Assembly: GCA_043392685.1 (NCBI GenBank)
Contig: JBHZGM010000001.1
DNA length: 64,000 nt
Strand: one strand, 5' to 3'
From: Metapseudomonas sp043392685
GTDB taxonomy: Bacteria; Pseudomonadota; Gammaproteobacteria; Pseudomonadales; Pseudomonadaceae
Positions 1 through 11,738 of this stretch are shown in pieces. Each line of letters begins with the position of its first letter. The stretch's first letter is position 1. The notes under the pieces are model-generated. The model had not been told where the DNA came from. It searched no databases and saw nothing but the letters and a program-made list of their open reading frames with translations. Made by a program: the position numbers and the translations under genes.

Positions 1-69
1 ATGCCGCTGCACGGCTTAACCCGTTCACGACCTTGCGAGCTGGCCGCTGATCGTGGACGGGTTCTGTGC
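1..69 (-). other. Downstream flank of argJ
   Basis: Only 69 bases lie before the argJ stop. On the minus strand a GTG at 12-10 would open a frame reading V-Q-R-H into the window edge. In Pseudomonas a MutT-type Nudix hydrolase gene usually lies in this area, so this could be its start, but four codons without a clear ribosome site cannot support a gene call. No terminator hairpin is visible here. Confidence 0.25.
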
Positions 70-1287
70 TCAGGTGCGGTACTCGGCGTTGATCTTCACG
101 TATTCGTGGGACAGGTCGGTGGTCCAGATGGTTTCGCTGCAGTCACCACGGCCCAGCTCGATGCGGATGGTGATCTCTTCGCGAGCCATTACCGCCGCGC
201 CCTGCGCTTCGGTGTAGGTGGAAGCACGGCCACCCTGGCTGGCGATGCAGACTTCGCCGAGGAACACGTCGATCTTGCTGACGTCCAGATTCGGCACGCC
301 GGCATAGCCCACGGCGGCCAGGATGCGGCCCCAGTTGGGGTCGGAGGCGAACAGCGCGGTCTTGATCAGCGGCGAGTGGGCCACGGCGTAGGCCACGTCC
401 AGGCATTCCTGATGGTTGGCACCGCCATTGACCTGCACGGTGACGAACTTGGTGGCGCCTTCGCCGTCGCGCACGATGGCCTGGGCGATTTCCATGAAGA
501 CGTCGAACACGGCGTGCTTGAGCTTGGCGAACAGCTCACCGCTGGCAGCGGTGATTTCCGGCAGGGCGGCCTGGCCGGTGGCGATCAGCAAGCAGCAGTC
601 ATTGGTGGAGGTGTCACCGTCGATGGTGATGCGGTTGAAGGACTTGTTCGCGGCATCGCGCACCAGCGCCTGGAGCACATCGCGGGCAACCTTCGCGTCA
701 GTGGCGATGTAGCCGAGCATGGTGGCCATGTTCGGACGGATCATGCCGGCGCCCTTGCTGATGCCGGTGATGGTGACGGTCACGCCATCATGCTCGAACT
801 GGCGGCTGGCCCCCTTGGGCTGGGTGTCGGTGGTCATGATGCCTTCGGCGGCCTGGGCCCAGTTATCCACCTTGAGGTCAGCCAGTGCCGCGGGCAGCGC
901 GGCTTCGATCTTCTCGACCGGCAGCGGCTCGCCGATCACGCCGGTGGAGAACGGCAGCACGGCCTCTTCGCCCACACCAGCCAGCTCGGCCAGCCTGGCG
1001 CAGGCACGGCGCGCGCGGGCCAGGCCGTCCGGACCGGTGCCGGCGTTGGCGTTGCCGGTGTTGGTCAGCAGGTAGCGTACTTCGCCCGGCAGGCGCTCAC
1101 GGGTGATCAGCACCGGGGCCGCGCAGAAGGCGTTGGTGGTGGTCACACCGGCGACGGTGGAGCCTTCGGCGCAGCGCATCACCACCACATCCTTGCGCCC
1201 GGGGCGCTTGATGCCGGCAGAGGCGATGCCGAGTTCGAAACCGGGAACCGGGTGAAGAGTAGGCAGAGGGCCAAGACCAACAGCCAT
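70..1287 (-). CDS. argJ: Bifunctional ornithine acetyltransferase / N-acetylglutamate synthase
   Basis: ArgJ recycles the acetyl group in arginine synthesis. It moves acetyl from N-acetylornithine to glutamate and, in the bifunctional form, also makes N-acetylglutamate from acetyl-CoA. The 405-residue product has the family hallmark NMATMLGYIATDAKV; Thr189 in ATMLG is the expected self-cleavage point and nucleophile that yields the alpha and beta chains. A TNDCC segment and a C-terminal INAEYRT also match the family. I chose the ATG at 1287 because AGGAG sits 8 bases upstream; the longer open frame to 1371 runs into the secA terminator. The gene is downstream of secA but separated by a strong hairpin, so it probably has its own promoter. 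Confidence 0.96.
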   Translation of the reverse strand: MAVGLGPLPTLHPVPGFELGIASAGIKRPGRKDVVVMRCAEGSTVAGVTTTNAFCAAPVLITRERLPGEVRYLLTNTGNANAGTGPDGLARARRACARLAELAGVGEEAVLPFSTGVIGEPLPVEKIEAALPAALADLKVDNWAQAAEGIMTTDTQPKGASRQFEHDGVTVTITGISKGAGMIRPNMATMLGYIATDAKVARDVLQALVRDAANKSFNRITIDGDTSTNDCCLLIATGQAALPEITAASGELFAKLKHAVFDVFMEIAQAIVRDGEGATKFVTVQVNGGANHQECLDVAYAVAHSPLIKTALFASDPNWGRILAAVGYAGVPNLDVSKIDVFLGEVCIASQGGRASTYTEAQGAAVMAREEITIRIELGRGDCSETIWTTDLSHEYVKINAEYRT

Positions 1288-1351
1288 GGGAAGCGCTCCT
1301 TTGTCAGCAGGCGACCGGCTGCGGACGGCGCAGACGGCCAGGGATATCAGG

Positions 1352-1385
1352 AAAAACGCCGCGAGCGGCAAGGCCGGTCGCGGCG
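1352..1385 (-). terminator. Rho-independent terminator of secA
   Basis: On the minus strand CGCCGCGA and TCGCGGCG (1357-1364 and 1378-1385) form an 8-bp stem with a 13-base loop, followed by TTTTT at 1356-1352. It lies 20 bases after the secA stop. Confidence 0.85.
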
Positions 1386-1404
1386 TTCGGGTTACAGCAG
1401 CGCC

Positions 1405-4146
<2,742 letters not shown>

Positions 4147-4413
4147 ATAGAGAGGATCTTCCACACATTGGGATGGAGGGCGGCCTGGAGTCGCCCGCGC
4201 AGCCGTCATGGCTACTTGCGAAGGGGGCATTCTACTCGGATTCCTTGTCGAAGAAAGCGGGAGCACTTCCCAGCCTCCGTAGGACGGCGTCCAGACGTCC
4301 TGAGCATTGCCCCGATGGATCGACGGCCCGGGCAATCGAATCGAGCGCACAGACCAAGACAAGGAACTGCCTCTGTTAATATGGTCTGACCAGCCCTCAT
4401 TCAAGCACCCACC
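4147..4413. promoter_or_regulatory. secA/dciA divergent intergenic region
   Basis: This 267-base gap must hold promoters for both genes. For secA a TAGAAT -10-like hexamer lies at 4234-4229 on the minus strand without a convincing -35. For dciA a TAATAT hexamer at 4377-4382 is the best candidate. No further open frame with codon use like the neighbours is visible. Confidence 0.35.
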
Positions 4414-4869
4414 ATGGCGTTTCGTCCCCTGCCCGCCCGCTCCCCTGCCGCGCTGCTACGCGAGGAAAAGCCATTGCGAGCGCTTTTCAACGAAGCCCAG
4501 CGCATCGACCAGCTGCAACAGCTGCTCGCCAGCCAACTGCAGCCCGCCGCTCGCGAACACTGCCATGTCGCCTCCTGGCGTGAAGGCCGGCTACTGCTGA
4601 TCGTCACCGACGGTCATTGGGCGACCCGCCTGCGCTACCAGCAGGCCCGCCTGCTGCGCCAGCTGAAGGGATTCGAGGCCTTCGCCGGCCTGGAGCGGAT
4701 CGTCTTCAAGGTCCAGCCGAGTTTCACCCCGAGCAGCGCTCCGGTGACCGAAGGCCGCCTGTCGCCCAGCGCCGCGGAAAGCCTTCAGGCCACGGCAGAA
4801 ACCGTCAGTGATCCGCGCCTGCGGGAAGCGCTTGAGCGCCTGGCGCGCCACGGCAAGCCGCAGGATTGA
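4414..4869 (+). CDS. dciA: DUF721 protein, DciA-type replicative helicase operator
   Basis: The 151-residue protein is a DUF721-family member. This family was renamed DciA after it was shown to interact with the DnaB helicase and to support replication initiation in bacteria that lack DnaC. The N-terminal half (about residues 25-105) holds the KH-like core, including LLLIVTDGHWATRLRYQQ; the remainder is Ala/Glu/Arg rich and probably flexible. The ATG at 4414 has no clear Shine-Dalgarno sequence. Position beside secA and lpxC is typical for gammaproteobacterial dciA. The functional name rests on family membership, not on catalytic residues. Confidence 0.85.
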   Translation: MAFRPLPARSPAALLREEKPLRALFNEAQRIDQLQQLLASQLQPAAREHCHVASWREGRLLLIVTDGHWATRLRYQQARLLRQLKGFEAFAGLERIVFKVQPSFTPSSAPVTEGRLSPSAAESLQATAETVSDPRLREALERLARHGKPQD

Positions 4870-4890
4870 GCCGATCGGGAATCCGAAGAT

Positions 4891-4920
4891 AAAAAAGGCC
4901 ACCCGAAGGTGGCCTTTGAA
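4891..4920. terminator. Bidirectional terminator between dciA and lpxC
   Basis: AAAGGCCACC (4894-4903) and GGTGGCCTTT (4908-4917) form a 10-bp stem closing a four-base loop. On the minus strand the loop reads TTCG and is followed by six T residues, making it strong for lpxC. It also ends the convergent dciA transcript. Confidence 0.9.
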
Positions 4921-4940
4921 GTCAGGAAAGAGGGTAATGC

Positions 4941-5852
4941 TTAAACGGCTGCTACCGGTCGCATGTAGGAGATAGGTGCAGTCCTGGCATCCTCGAAGGT
5001 CACCACTTCCCAGGCGTCCTTCTGCTCGATGAGCTGGCGCAGCAAACGGTTGTTCAGCGCGTGGCCCGACTTGAAGCCACGAAATTCGCCGATCAGGCTG
5101 TTGCCGAGCAGATAGAGGTCACCGATCGCATCGAGAATCTTGTGCTTGACGAACTCGTCCTCGTAACGCAGGCCGTCTTCGTTGAGCACCTGGTTCTCGT
5201 CAACCACGATGGCGTTCTCCACGCTGCCGCCGAGTGCCAGGTTCTGGGAACGCAGGAACTCGATGTCGCGCATGAAGCCGAAGGTCCGCGCACGGCTGAC
5301 CTCCTTGACGAACGAGGTGCTGGAGAAATCCACGCTCGCACTCTGGGTACGATTGCGGAATACCGGGTGATCGAAATCGATCTCGAAGCTCACCTTGAAA
5401 CCGTCGAAGGGCACGAAAGTGGCGCGCTTGTCGCCTTCTTCCACTGTCACTTCGCGCAGGATGCGGATGAACTTCTTCGGCGCGTCCTGCTCCTGCAGGC
5501 CGGCGGATTGAATCAGGAAGACGAAAGGACCAGCGCTGCCGTCCATGATCGGCACTTCCGACGCAGAGAGTTCGACGTAGGCGTTGTCGATGCCCAGGCC
5601 AGCCATGGCCGAAAGCAGGTGCTCCACGGTGTCCACCTTGACCTCACCGTTGATCAGTGTGGTCGACATGGTGGTCTCACCGACATTCTCGGCACGGGCA
5701 GGGATATCCACCACGGGGTCGAGGTCGGTACGGCGGAACACTATGCCGGTATCCACCGGTGCGGGCTTGAGGGTCAGGTAGACCTTTTCCCCGGAATGCA
5801 GCCCCACGCCAGTGGCACGGATAATGTTCTTGAGAGTGCGTTGTCTGATCAT
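4941..5852 (-). CDS. lpxC: UDP-3-O-acyl-N-acetylglucosamine deacetylase
   Basis: LpxC is the zinc deacetylase for the committed step of lipid A synthesis. The 303-residue protein matches the family length. Zinc ligands His78 (in VEHLLSAMAG), His237 and Asp241 (in HKILDAIGD) and the catalytic His264 (in KSGHALNN) are all present at the positions known for the Pseudomonas enzyme. The ATG at 5852 gives MIRQRTLKNIIRATGVGLHS, the usual N-terminus. It is the last gene of the division cluster, 112 bases after ftsZ, with its own promoter and a strong terminator. Confidence 0.98.
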   Translation of the reverse strand: MIRQRTLKNIIRATGVGLHSGEKVYLTLKPAPVDTGIVFRRTDLDPVVDIPARAENVGETTMSTTLINGEVKVDTVEHLLSAMAGLGIDNAYVELSASEVPIMDGSAGPFVFLIQSAGLQEQDAPKKFIRILREVTVEEGDKRATFVPFDGFKVSFEIDFDHPVFRNRTQSASVDFSSTSFVKEVSRARTFGFMRDIEFLRSQNLALGGSVENAIVVDENQVLNEDGLRYEDEFVKHKILDAIGDLYLLGNSLIGEFRGFKSGHALNNRLLRQLIEQKDAWEVVTFEDARTAPISYMRPVAAV

Positions 5853-5904
5853 GGCATTGGCCGCTTGTGCGCAAGTTGCGAACTGTTTTCAACAATGGGC
5901 GGCG

Positions 5905-5933
5905 ATAATAGCAGAACCGCCCTTTGCTGAACA
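5905..5933 (-). promoter_or_regulatory. Probable sigma-70 promoter of lpxC
   Basis: On the minus strand TGTTCA (5933-5928) and TATTAT (5910-5905) are spaced by 17 bases, about 55 bases upstream of the lpxC start. Confidence 0.55.
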
Positions 5934-5964
5934 CCAATCACCCTAATGCTCCTGATACAAATCA

Positions 5965-7152
5965 TCAATCAGCCTGGCGACGCAGGAATGCCGGGATATC
6001 CAGGTAATCCAGGTCATCCTGAGTATTGAGCTTGGCCGCGGTGGCTGCGCCGCCATGAGCCTGGTTGCGCATCACGGTCGGGCGATCCAGGTCGCGGTAG
6101 TTGACGGACGGCTGCTCCGGACGAGCGGCAACGGTGGAAGTGGCCACAGTGGCCGCCTGAACGGTGTTGTCGACCACCTTGACCGGCTTCTCGATGCGCG
6201 CGCCCAGGCCAGTGGCCACTACGGTCACGTGCAGTTCATCGCGCATGTCCGGGTCGATCACGGTGCCCACCTTGACGGTGGCGTGCTCGGAAGCGAACTG
6301 CTCGATGATGTTGCCCACGTCGGAGTACTCGCCCAGGGACAGGTCGGGACCGGCGGTGATGTTCACCAGGATGCCGCGGGCGCCCTGCAGGTTGACGTCG
6401 TCCAGCAGCGGGTTGCGGATGGCCGCCTCGGTGGCTTCGCGAGCGCGATTCGGACCGCTGGCGCAGCCGGTACCCATCATCGCCATGCCCATTTCGCCCA
6501 TCACGGTCTTAACGTCGGCGAAGTCGACGTTGATCATGCCGGGACGCTTGATGATGTCGGAGATGCCACGTACCGCGCCGGCGAGCACGTCGTCAGCCTT
6601 GGCGAAGGCGGCCAGCAGGCTGGCGTCCTTGCCGAGGATCGTCAGCAGCTTCTCGTTGGGAATGGTGATCAGCGAGTCGACACTTTCCGCCAGGGAGCGG
6701 ATGCCCTCGTCGGCGATCTGCATGCGCTTGCGGCCTTCGAACGGGAACGGACGGGTCACCACCGCAACGGTGAGGATGCCCATTTCCTTGGCCACTTCAG
6801 CGATGATCGGCGCAGCGCCGGTACCGGTGCCGCCCCCCATGCCGGTGGTGATGAAGACCATGTCGGCGCCCTGCAGCACTTCGGCGATGCGCTCACGGTC
6901 CTCGATGGCAGCCTGACGGCCGACTTCCGGATTCGCGCCGGCACCCAGGCCTTTGGTCACGCCCGGACCGAGCTGCAGCACGGTGCGCGCGCCGATGTTC
7001 TTCAGCGCCTGGGCATCGGTGTTGGCGCAGATGAACTCGACGCCTTCGATGTTGCTCTTGGCCATGTGGTTCACGGCGTTGCCGCCGCCACCACCGACAC
7101 CGATTACTTTGATGACCGCCGTTTGCGGAACATTATCTACGAGTTCGAACAT
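5965..7152 (-). CDS. ftsZ: Cell division GTPase FtsZ
   Basis: FtsZ is the tubulin-like GTPase that polymerises into the Z ring. The 395-residue protein has the GTP-binding signature GGGTGTG at residues 107-113, the NTD segment near residue 45, a T7-loop segment (NVDFADVKTVM), a variable linker from about residue 320, and the conserved C-terminal peptide LDIPAFLRRQ that binds FtsA and ZipA. The ATG is preceded by a very strong ribosome site (GGAAGGAGAGGGG), fitting its high expression. It lies 47 bases after ftsA. Confidence 0.99.
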   Translation of the reverse strand: MFELVDNVPQTAVIKVIGVGGGGGNAVNHMAKSNIEGVEFICANTDAQALKNIGARTVLQLGPGVTKGLGAGANPEVGRQAAIEDRERIAEVLQGADMVFITTGMGGGTGTGAAPIIAEVAKEMGILTVAVVTRPFPFEGRKRMQIADEGIRSLAESVDSLITIPNEKLLTILGKDASLLAAFAKADDVLAGAVRGISDIIKRPGMINVDFADVKTVMGEMGMAMMGTGCASGPNRAREATEAAIRNPLLDDVNLQGARGILVNITAGPDLSLGEYSDVGNIIEQFASEHATVKVGTVIDPDMRDELHVTVVATGLGARIEKPVKVVDNTVQAATVATSTVAARPEQPSVNYRDLDRPTVMRNQAHGGAATAAKLNTQDDLDYLDIPAFLRRQAD

Positions 7153-7199
7153 TTCCCCTCTCCTTCCTTTTTTAGTTTTTCGCCTACTGCGTACCGCGG

Positions 7200-8450
7200 T
7201 TAAAAATTGCCCTGAACCCAGCGTTTGAGCCGTTCCAGTACAGGAGCCTTGGCTTCTTCGGCATAGCCGTAGTTGCCAGCGGAGACAGGCATGCCGTCGG
7301 ACTGCTTCTGCAATCCGTACATCAGCAGGCCTACGCCCGTGGAATAGATGGGGTTGCGCACGACATCGGCGAGCCCCTTCACGCTATGCGGTACGCCCAG
7401 GCGCACCGGCATGTGGAAAATTTCTTCGGCCAGTTCCACCGCGCCTTCCATCTTCGCGGTGCCACCGGTGAGAACGATGCCCGCCGGAATCAGGTCTTCG
7501 TAGCCGCTGCGGCGCAGCTCGGCCTGGACCAGGGTGAAGAGCTCGTCGTAGCGCGGCTCGACCACTTCAGCCAGGGCCTGGCGCGACAGTTCGCGCGGCG
7601 GGCGGTCGCCCACGCTGGGCACCTTGATGGTTTCGCCGGCGCCGGCCAGTTTGGCCAGGGCGCAGGCGTAGCGGATCTTGATCTCTTCGGCGTACTGGGT
7701 CGGCGTACGCAGGGCCATGGCGATATCGTTGGTCACCTGGTCGCCAGCGATCGGGATCACCGCGGTATGGCGGATGGCGCCTTCGGTGAAGATGGCGATA
7801 TCGGTGGTACCGCCACCGATGTCCACCAGGCAGACGCCCAGCTCTTTCTCGTCATCGGTAATCACCGAGTAGGCCGAGGCCAGCTGCTCGAGGATGATGT
7901 CGTCCACTTCCAGGCCGCAGCGGCGCACGCACTTCTCGATGTTCTGCGCGGCGTTCACGGCGCAGGTCACCACGTGCACCTTGGCTTCCAGGCGCACGCC
8001 GGACATGCCCAGCGGCTCGCGCACGCCTTCCTGGTTATCGATCACGTAGTCCTGGGCCAGGGTGTGCAGGACACGCTGGTCGGCCGGGATGGCCACCGCC
8101 TGGGCGGCATCCAGTACGCGCTCGATGTCGGCGCCGCTGACTTCGCGATCACGGATCGCCACGATGCCGTGGGAGTTCAGGCTGCGGATGTGATTGCCGG
8201 CAATGCCGACGAAAGCCGAGTGGATGCGGCAACCCGCCATCAACTGGGCCTCTTCCACTGCGCGCTGGATGGATTGCACGGTGGATTCGATGTTCACCAC
8301 CACGCCCTTTTTCAGGCCACGCGATGGATGAGTGCCAATGCCGACGATCTCGAGTTGGCCATCAGCCGCGACCTCGCCCACCAACGCCACCACCTTGGAG
8401 GTGCCGATGTCCAGGCCGACGATCATCTTGCCGCTCTGTACGCTTGCCAT
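7200..8450 (-). CDS. ftsA: Cell division protein FtsA
   Basis: FtsA is the actin-like ATPase that tethers FtsZ to the inner membrane and recruits later division proteins. The 416-residue protein has the phosphate-1 motif GLDIGTSKV near the N-terminus, a VDIGGGTTDIAIF phosphate-2 motif, an adenosine motif LTGGTAKMEG, and the C-terminal amphipathic membrane-targeting helix VLERLKRWVQGNF. It sits 21 bases after ftsQ, with GAGAAGG upstream of the start. Confidence 0.98.
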   Translation of the reverse strand: MASVQSGKMIVGLDIGTSKVVALVGEVAADGQLEIVGIGTHPSRGLKKGVVVNIESTVQSIQRAVEEAQLMAGCRIHSAFVGIAGNHIRSLNSHGIVAIRDREVSGADIERVLDAAQAVAIPADQRVLHTLAQDYVIDNQEGVREPLGMSGVRLEAKVHVVTCAVNAAQNIEKCVRRCGLEVDDIILEQLASAYSVITDDEKELGVCLVDIGGGTTDIAIFTEGAIRHTAVIPIAGDQVTNDIAMALRTPTQYAEEIKIRYACALAKLAGAGETIKVPSVGDRPPRELSRQALAEVVEPRYDELFTLVQAELRRSGYEDLIPAGIVLTGGTAKMEGAVELAEEIFHMPVRLGVPHSVKGLADVVRNPIYSTGVGLLMYGLQKQSDGMPVSAGNYGYAEEAKAPVLERLKRWVQGNF

Positions 8451-8471
8451 GCTTCTAACCTTCTCTCTGAT

Positions 8472-9335
8472 TCACTGCACGGCGACCGTGGTCGCCGCCG
8501 GGGCCTCGACCGGCGTCCGCCAGGCCACTGCCAGGCCGTTGGGATAGCGCAGGTCGACGCGCTCTATGTTCGCAATCTGATCCTTCAGCGTTTTCTCGTA
8601 GATCGAGATGAAACGTCGCATCTTCTCCACCAGATGATCCCGCCCAAGCAGGAGTTCCACGCCCTGGCCGGTGGACAGGAACCAACTGCCGCGCTCGCGC
8701 AGCTCCAGCCGGACTATGGAAAAGCCGAGCGGGCGCAGCATCTGGCTGAGCATCTGGTATTGCTGCATCACCTGCTCCTGGGCCCGCTGCGGTCCCCAGA
8801 GCTGCGGCAGCTGTTCGTAGTGGGCCAGTTCGCGCGGGGCGAAGGCCTGGCCCTGGTTGTTCAGCAGTGCCTCGTCGCCCCAGCGGGCGATGGGCAGTTG
8901 TTCTTCCAGGCGGACCATCACCTGGTCCGGCCATACGCGGCGTACCTCGGCGTGGGCGATCCACGGCATCTGTTCCAGCTCGCGGCGCATGCCCGCCAGA
9001 TCGATGCTGAAGAAGCTCGCGGCGATGAACGGCGCGATGCGCTGCTGCACCGCCTCCTGGCTGATGTAGCTCAGGTCGCCCTGGACATTGACCTTGGCGA
9101 TGGGCCGGTCGGCGTACGGCAATACTCGCTGGGCCGCTTCGTAGGCGCCGAAACCCAGCACCACGAGCATCACCGGCCAGGCCAGCTTGCGCAGGAAACC
9201 GAAGCTGGGCTTGGGCAAGCGCCGGCTCAGCGGCTCCTTGGCCACCATCCGGCTGGCGCCACGCGGTACCGGCTTGCGCGACGGAACGACGCGGCCGATT
9301 ACAGGTTCCTGGCGGCGGATAGTGGCGCTACGCAT
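8472..9335 (-). CDS. ftsQ: Cell division protein FtsQ
   Basis: FtsQ is a bitopic divisome protein that binds FtsB and FtsL. In the 287-residue protein a basic cytoplasmic tail of about 50 residues is followed by one membrane segment (LAWPVMLVVLGFGAYEAA), a POTRA domain starting near IAKVNVQGDLSYIS, and the beta domain. It begins 4 bases after ddlB and is translationally coupled to it. Confidence 0.97.
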   Translation of the reverse strand: MRSATIRRQEPVIGRVVPSRKPVPRGASRMVAKEPLSRRLPKPSFGFLRKLAWPVMLVVLGFGAYEAAQRVLPYADRPIAKVNVQGDLSYISQEAVQQRIAPFIAASFFSIDLAGMRRELEQMPWIAHAEVRRVWPDQVMVRLEEQLPIARWGDEALLNNQGQAFAPRELAHYEQLPQLWGPQRAQEQVMQQYQMLSQMLRPLGFSIVRLELRERGSWFLSTGQGVELLLGRDHLVEKMRRFISIYEKTLKDQIANIERVDLRYPNGLAVAWRTPVEAPAATTVAVQ

Positions 9336-9339
9336 GGGA

Positions 9340-10287
9340 TCAGCCCCTTGCCTCGACGCTGTCGGTCAGGATCGCCAGCACCAGTTGCTGGAAATCCAGA
9401 CCCGCAGCGCGCGCGGCCATGGGCACCAGGCTGTGATCGGTCATGCCCGGTGCGGTGTTGACTTCAAGGAGCCAGAAGCGCCCTTCGGCGTCCTGCATGA
9501 CGTCGGCACGGGCCCATCCCTGGATGCCGAGGGTCTCGCAGGCGCGCGCGGTCAGTTGCTTCAGCTCCTCTTCCTTGTCCGCATCCAGGCCACAGGGGAT
9601 CTGGTAGCGGGTATCACTGGCCAGGTACTTGGCGTCGTAGTCGTAGAAGGTGTGCGGGGTACCGAGGCGGATGGGCGGCAGCACTTCGCCGCGCAGCCAG
9701 GCTACGGTGAATTCCGGGCCGTGGATCCACTGCTCCACCAGCACCTGCGGGTCGTAGACGGCGGCATCGCGCCAGGCCTCGATCAGGGCGTCGACGTCCT
9801 CGACCTTCGCCATGCCAATGCTGGAACCTTCATGCGCCGGCTTGACGATCAGCGGGAAGCCCAGCTCAGCGGCGGCCTGGCGGCAGTCCTGCTCGCTGGC
9901 CAGCACCGCGTGGCGCGGCGTCGGCAGGCCGAGGCTGATCCACAGCTGCTTGGTCCGCAGCTTGTCCATCGCCAGGGCCGAAGCCAGGACACCGCTGCCG
10001 GTGTAGGGGATTTCCAGGCACTCCAGCAGGCCTTGCATGCTGCCGTCTTCACCGCCACGGCCGTGGAGGATGATGAAGGCGCGGTCGATCTTTTCCGCCT
10101 GCAGACGTTGCAGCAGGTCGTCACCGACATCGATGCCGAAAGCGTCCACGCCGGCGGACTGCAGGGCTTGCAGCACCATCGCGCCGGAGTTCAGCGAAAC
10201 CTCGCGCTCGGCGCTCTTGCCGCCGTAGAGCACGGCGACCCGGCCGAACGCTGCCGGTTCGAGGGTGGATTTGAAGTGCGCACTCAT
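9340..10287 (-). CDS. ddlB: D-alanine--D-alanine ligase
   Basis: DdlB joins two D-alanines with ATP to make the dipeptide used by MurF. The 315-residue ATP-grasp protein has the N-terminal VLYGGKSAEREVSLNSG motif, the Ser/Lys motif EGSSIGMAKV and the C-terminal metal-binding EVNTAPGMT. The frame opens further upstream, but the ATG at 10287 has AGGAAGA upstream and overlaps the murC stop by ATGA. This is the copy within the dcw cluster. Confidence 0.97.
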   Translation of the reverse strand: MSAHFKSTLEPAAFGRVAVLYGGKSAEREVSLNSGAMVLQALQSAGVDAFGIDVGDDLLQRLQAEKIDRAFIILHGRGGEDGSMQGLLECLEIPYTGSGVLASALAMDKLRTKQLWISLGLPTPRHAVLASEQDCRQAAAELGFPLIVKPAHEGSSIGMAKVEDVDALIEAWRDAAVYDPQVLVEQWIHGPEFTVAWLRGEVLPPIRLGTPHTFYDYDAKYLASDTRYQIPCGLDADKEEELKQLTARACETLGIQGWARADVMQDAEGRFWLLEVNTAPGMTDHSLVPMAARAAGLDFQQLVLAILTDSVEARG

Positions 10288-11738
10288 TTCGTCTTCCTCT
10301 TGGCGTCGGCCTGACCGCCAAACAGCGGGTTCTGGATCAGTTGCGGCGCCAGCGCACCGATGTCGCCGGCCCCCTGGCAAAGCAGGATGTCGCCGGGACG
10401 CAGCAACGGCTTGACCAGCGGCGCGAGGTCCACGCCGCGCTCGATATAGATCGGGTCCAGCTGGCCGCGCTGACGGATGCTGTGGCAGAGCTGACGGCTG
10501 TCGGCACCGGGAATCGGCTCTTCGCCCGCCGGATAGACCTCCATCAGCAAGAGCACGTTGGCTTCACCCAGCACCTGCACGAAATCGTCGTAGAGATCGC
10601 GGGTACGGCTGTAGCGGTGCGGCTGGTAGACCATCACCAGGCGACGCTCCGGCCAGCCACCACGAACAGCCTTGATCACCGCAGCCACTTCACGTGGATG
10701 GTGGCCGTAGTCGTCCACCAGCATCACGCTGCCGCCGTCGACCTGCAGCTCGCCGTAGACCTGGAAGCGCCGGCCCACGCCCTGGAAGCCGGACAGGCCC
10801 AGGACGATGGCGTCGTCGCTGATGCCCTCGTCGGTGGCAATGGCGATGGTGGCCAGGGAATTCAGTACGTTGTGGTTGCCCGGCATGTTCACCGAGACAT
10901 CCAGCGGCTCGCGGTCGCGGCGCAGTACGGTGAACCAGGTACGCATGCCTTCCTGACGGATATTGATGGCGCGTACGTCGGCGTCTTCGGAGAAGCCGTA
11001 GGTAACGGTGGGGCGCGCCACCTGGGGGAGGATCTCGCGCACCACCGGATCGTCCACGCAGAGCACGGCCAGACCGTAGAACGGCAGGTTGTGGAGGAAC
11101 TCCACGAAGGTCTTCTTCAGTCGATTGAAGTCGCCCTCGTAGGTGCTCATGTGGTCCGCGTCGATATTGGTGACCACGGCCACCATCGGCTGCAGGTGCA
11201 GGAAGCTGGCGTCGCTCTCGTCGGCCTCGGCCACCAGGTAGCGGCTGGTGCCGAGCTGGGCATTGGTGCCCGCGGCGTTCAGGCGGCCGCCGATGACGAA
11301 GGTCGGGTCCAGGCCGCCGGCGGCGAAGACCGAAGCGATCAGGCTGGTGGTGGTGGTCTTGCCGTGGGTACCGGCGACGGCGATGCCGTGGCGGTAGCGC
11401 ATCAGCTCGGCGAGCATTTCCGCGCGCGGCACCACCGGGATGCGGCGCTCCAGGGCGACCGCAACCTCGGGGTTGGATTTGTTCACGGCGCTGGACACCA
11501 CCAGCACATCGGCGTGCTCGGCGTTCTCGGCGCGATGGCCGATGAAGATCTGCGCACCGAAACTCTCCAGGCGCTCAGTCACGACCGAAGACTTGAGGTC
11601 GGAGCCGGAAACCCGGTAGCCCAGGTTCAACAGCACTTCGGCGATGCCGCACATGCCCACGCCGCCGATGCCGACGAAGTGGATACGACGGATGCGGCGC
11701 ATTTCCGGCTGGGGCATGGCTTTCTGGCTCTCAACCAT
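10284..11738 (-). CDS. murC: UDP-N-acetylmuramate--L-alanine ligase
   Basis: MurC adds L-Ala to UDP-MurNAc, the first step of the stem peptide. The 484-residue Mur ligase has the N-terminal Rossmann motif HFVGIGGVGMCGIAEVL, the ATP loop GTHGKTTTTSL, and the central EADESDASFLHLQP. I chose the ATG at 11738, which overlaps the murG stop by eight bases; an internal ATG 7 codons in is also possible because the conserved core starts only at MRRIRRIHFVG. The 3' end overlaps ddlB by four bases. Confidence 0.97.
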   Translation of the reverse strand: MVESQKAMPQPEMRRIRRIHFVGIGGVGMCGIAEVLLNLGYRVSGSDLKSSVVTERLESFGAQIFIGHRAENAEHADVLVVSSAVNKSNPEVAVALERRIPVVPRAEMLAELMRYRHGIAVAGTHGKTTTTSLIASVFAAGGLDPTFVIGGRLNAAGTNAQLGTSRYLVAEADESDASFLHLQPMVAVVTNIDADHMSTYEGDFNRLKKTFVEFLHNLPFYGLAVLCVDDPVVREILPQVARPTVTYGFSEDADVRAINIRQEGMRTWFTVLRRDREPLDVSVNMPGNHNVLNSLATIAIATDEGISDDAIVLGLSGFQGVGRRFQVYGELQVDGGSVMLVDDYGHHPREVAAVIKAVRGGWPERRLVMVYQPHRYSRTRDLYDDFVQVLGEANVLLLMEVYPAGEEPIPGADSRQLCHSIRQRGQLDPIYIERGVDLAPLVKPLLRPGDILLCQGAGDIGALAPQLIQNPLFGGQADAKRKTK

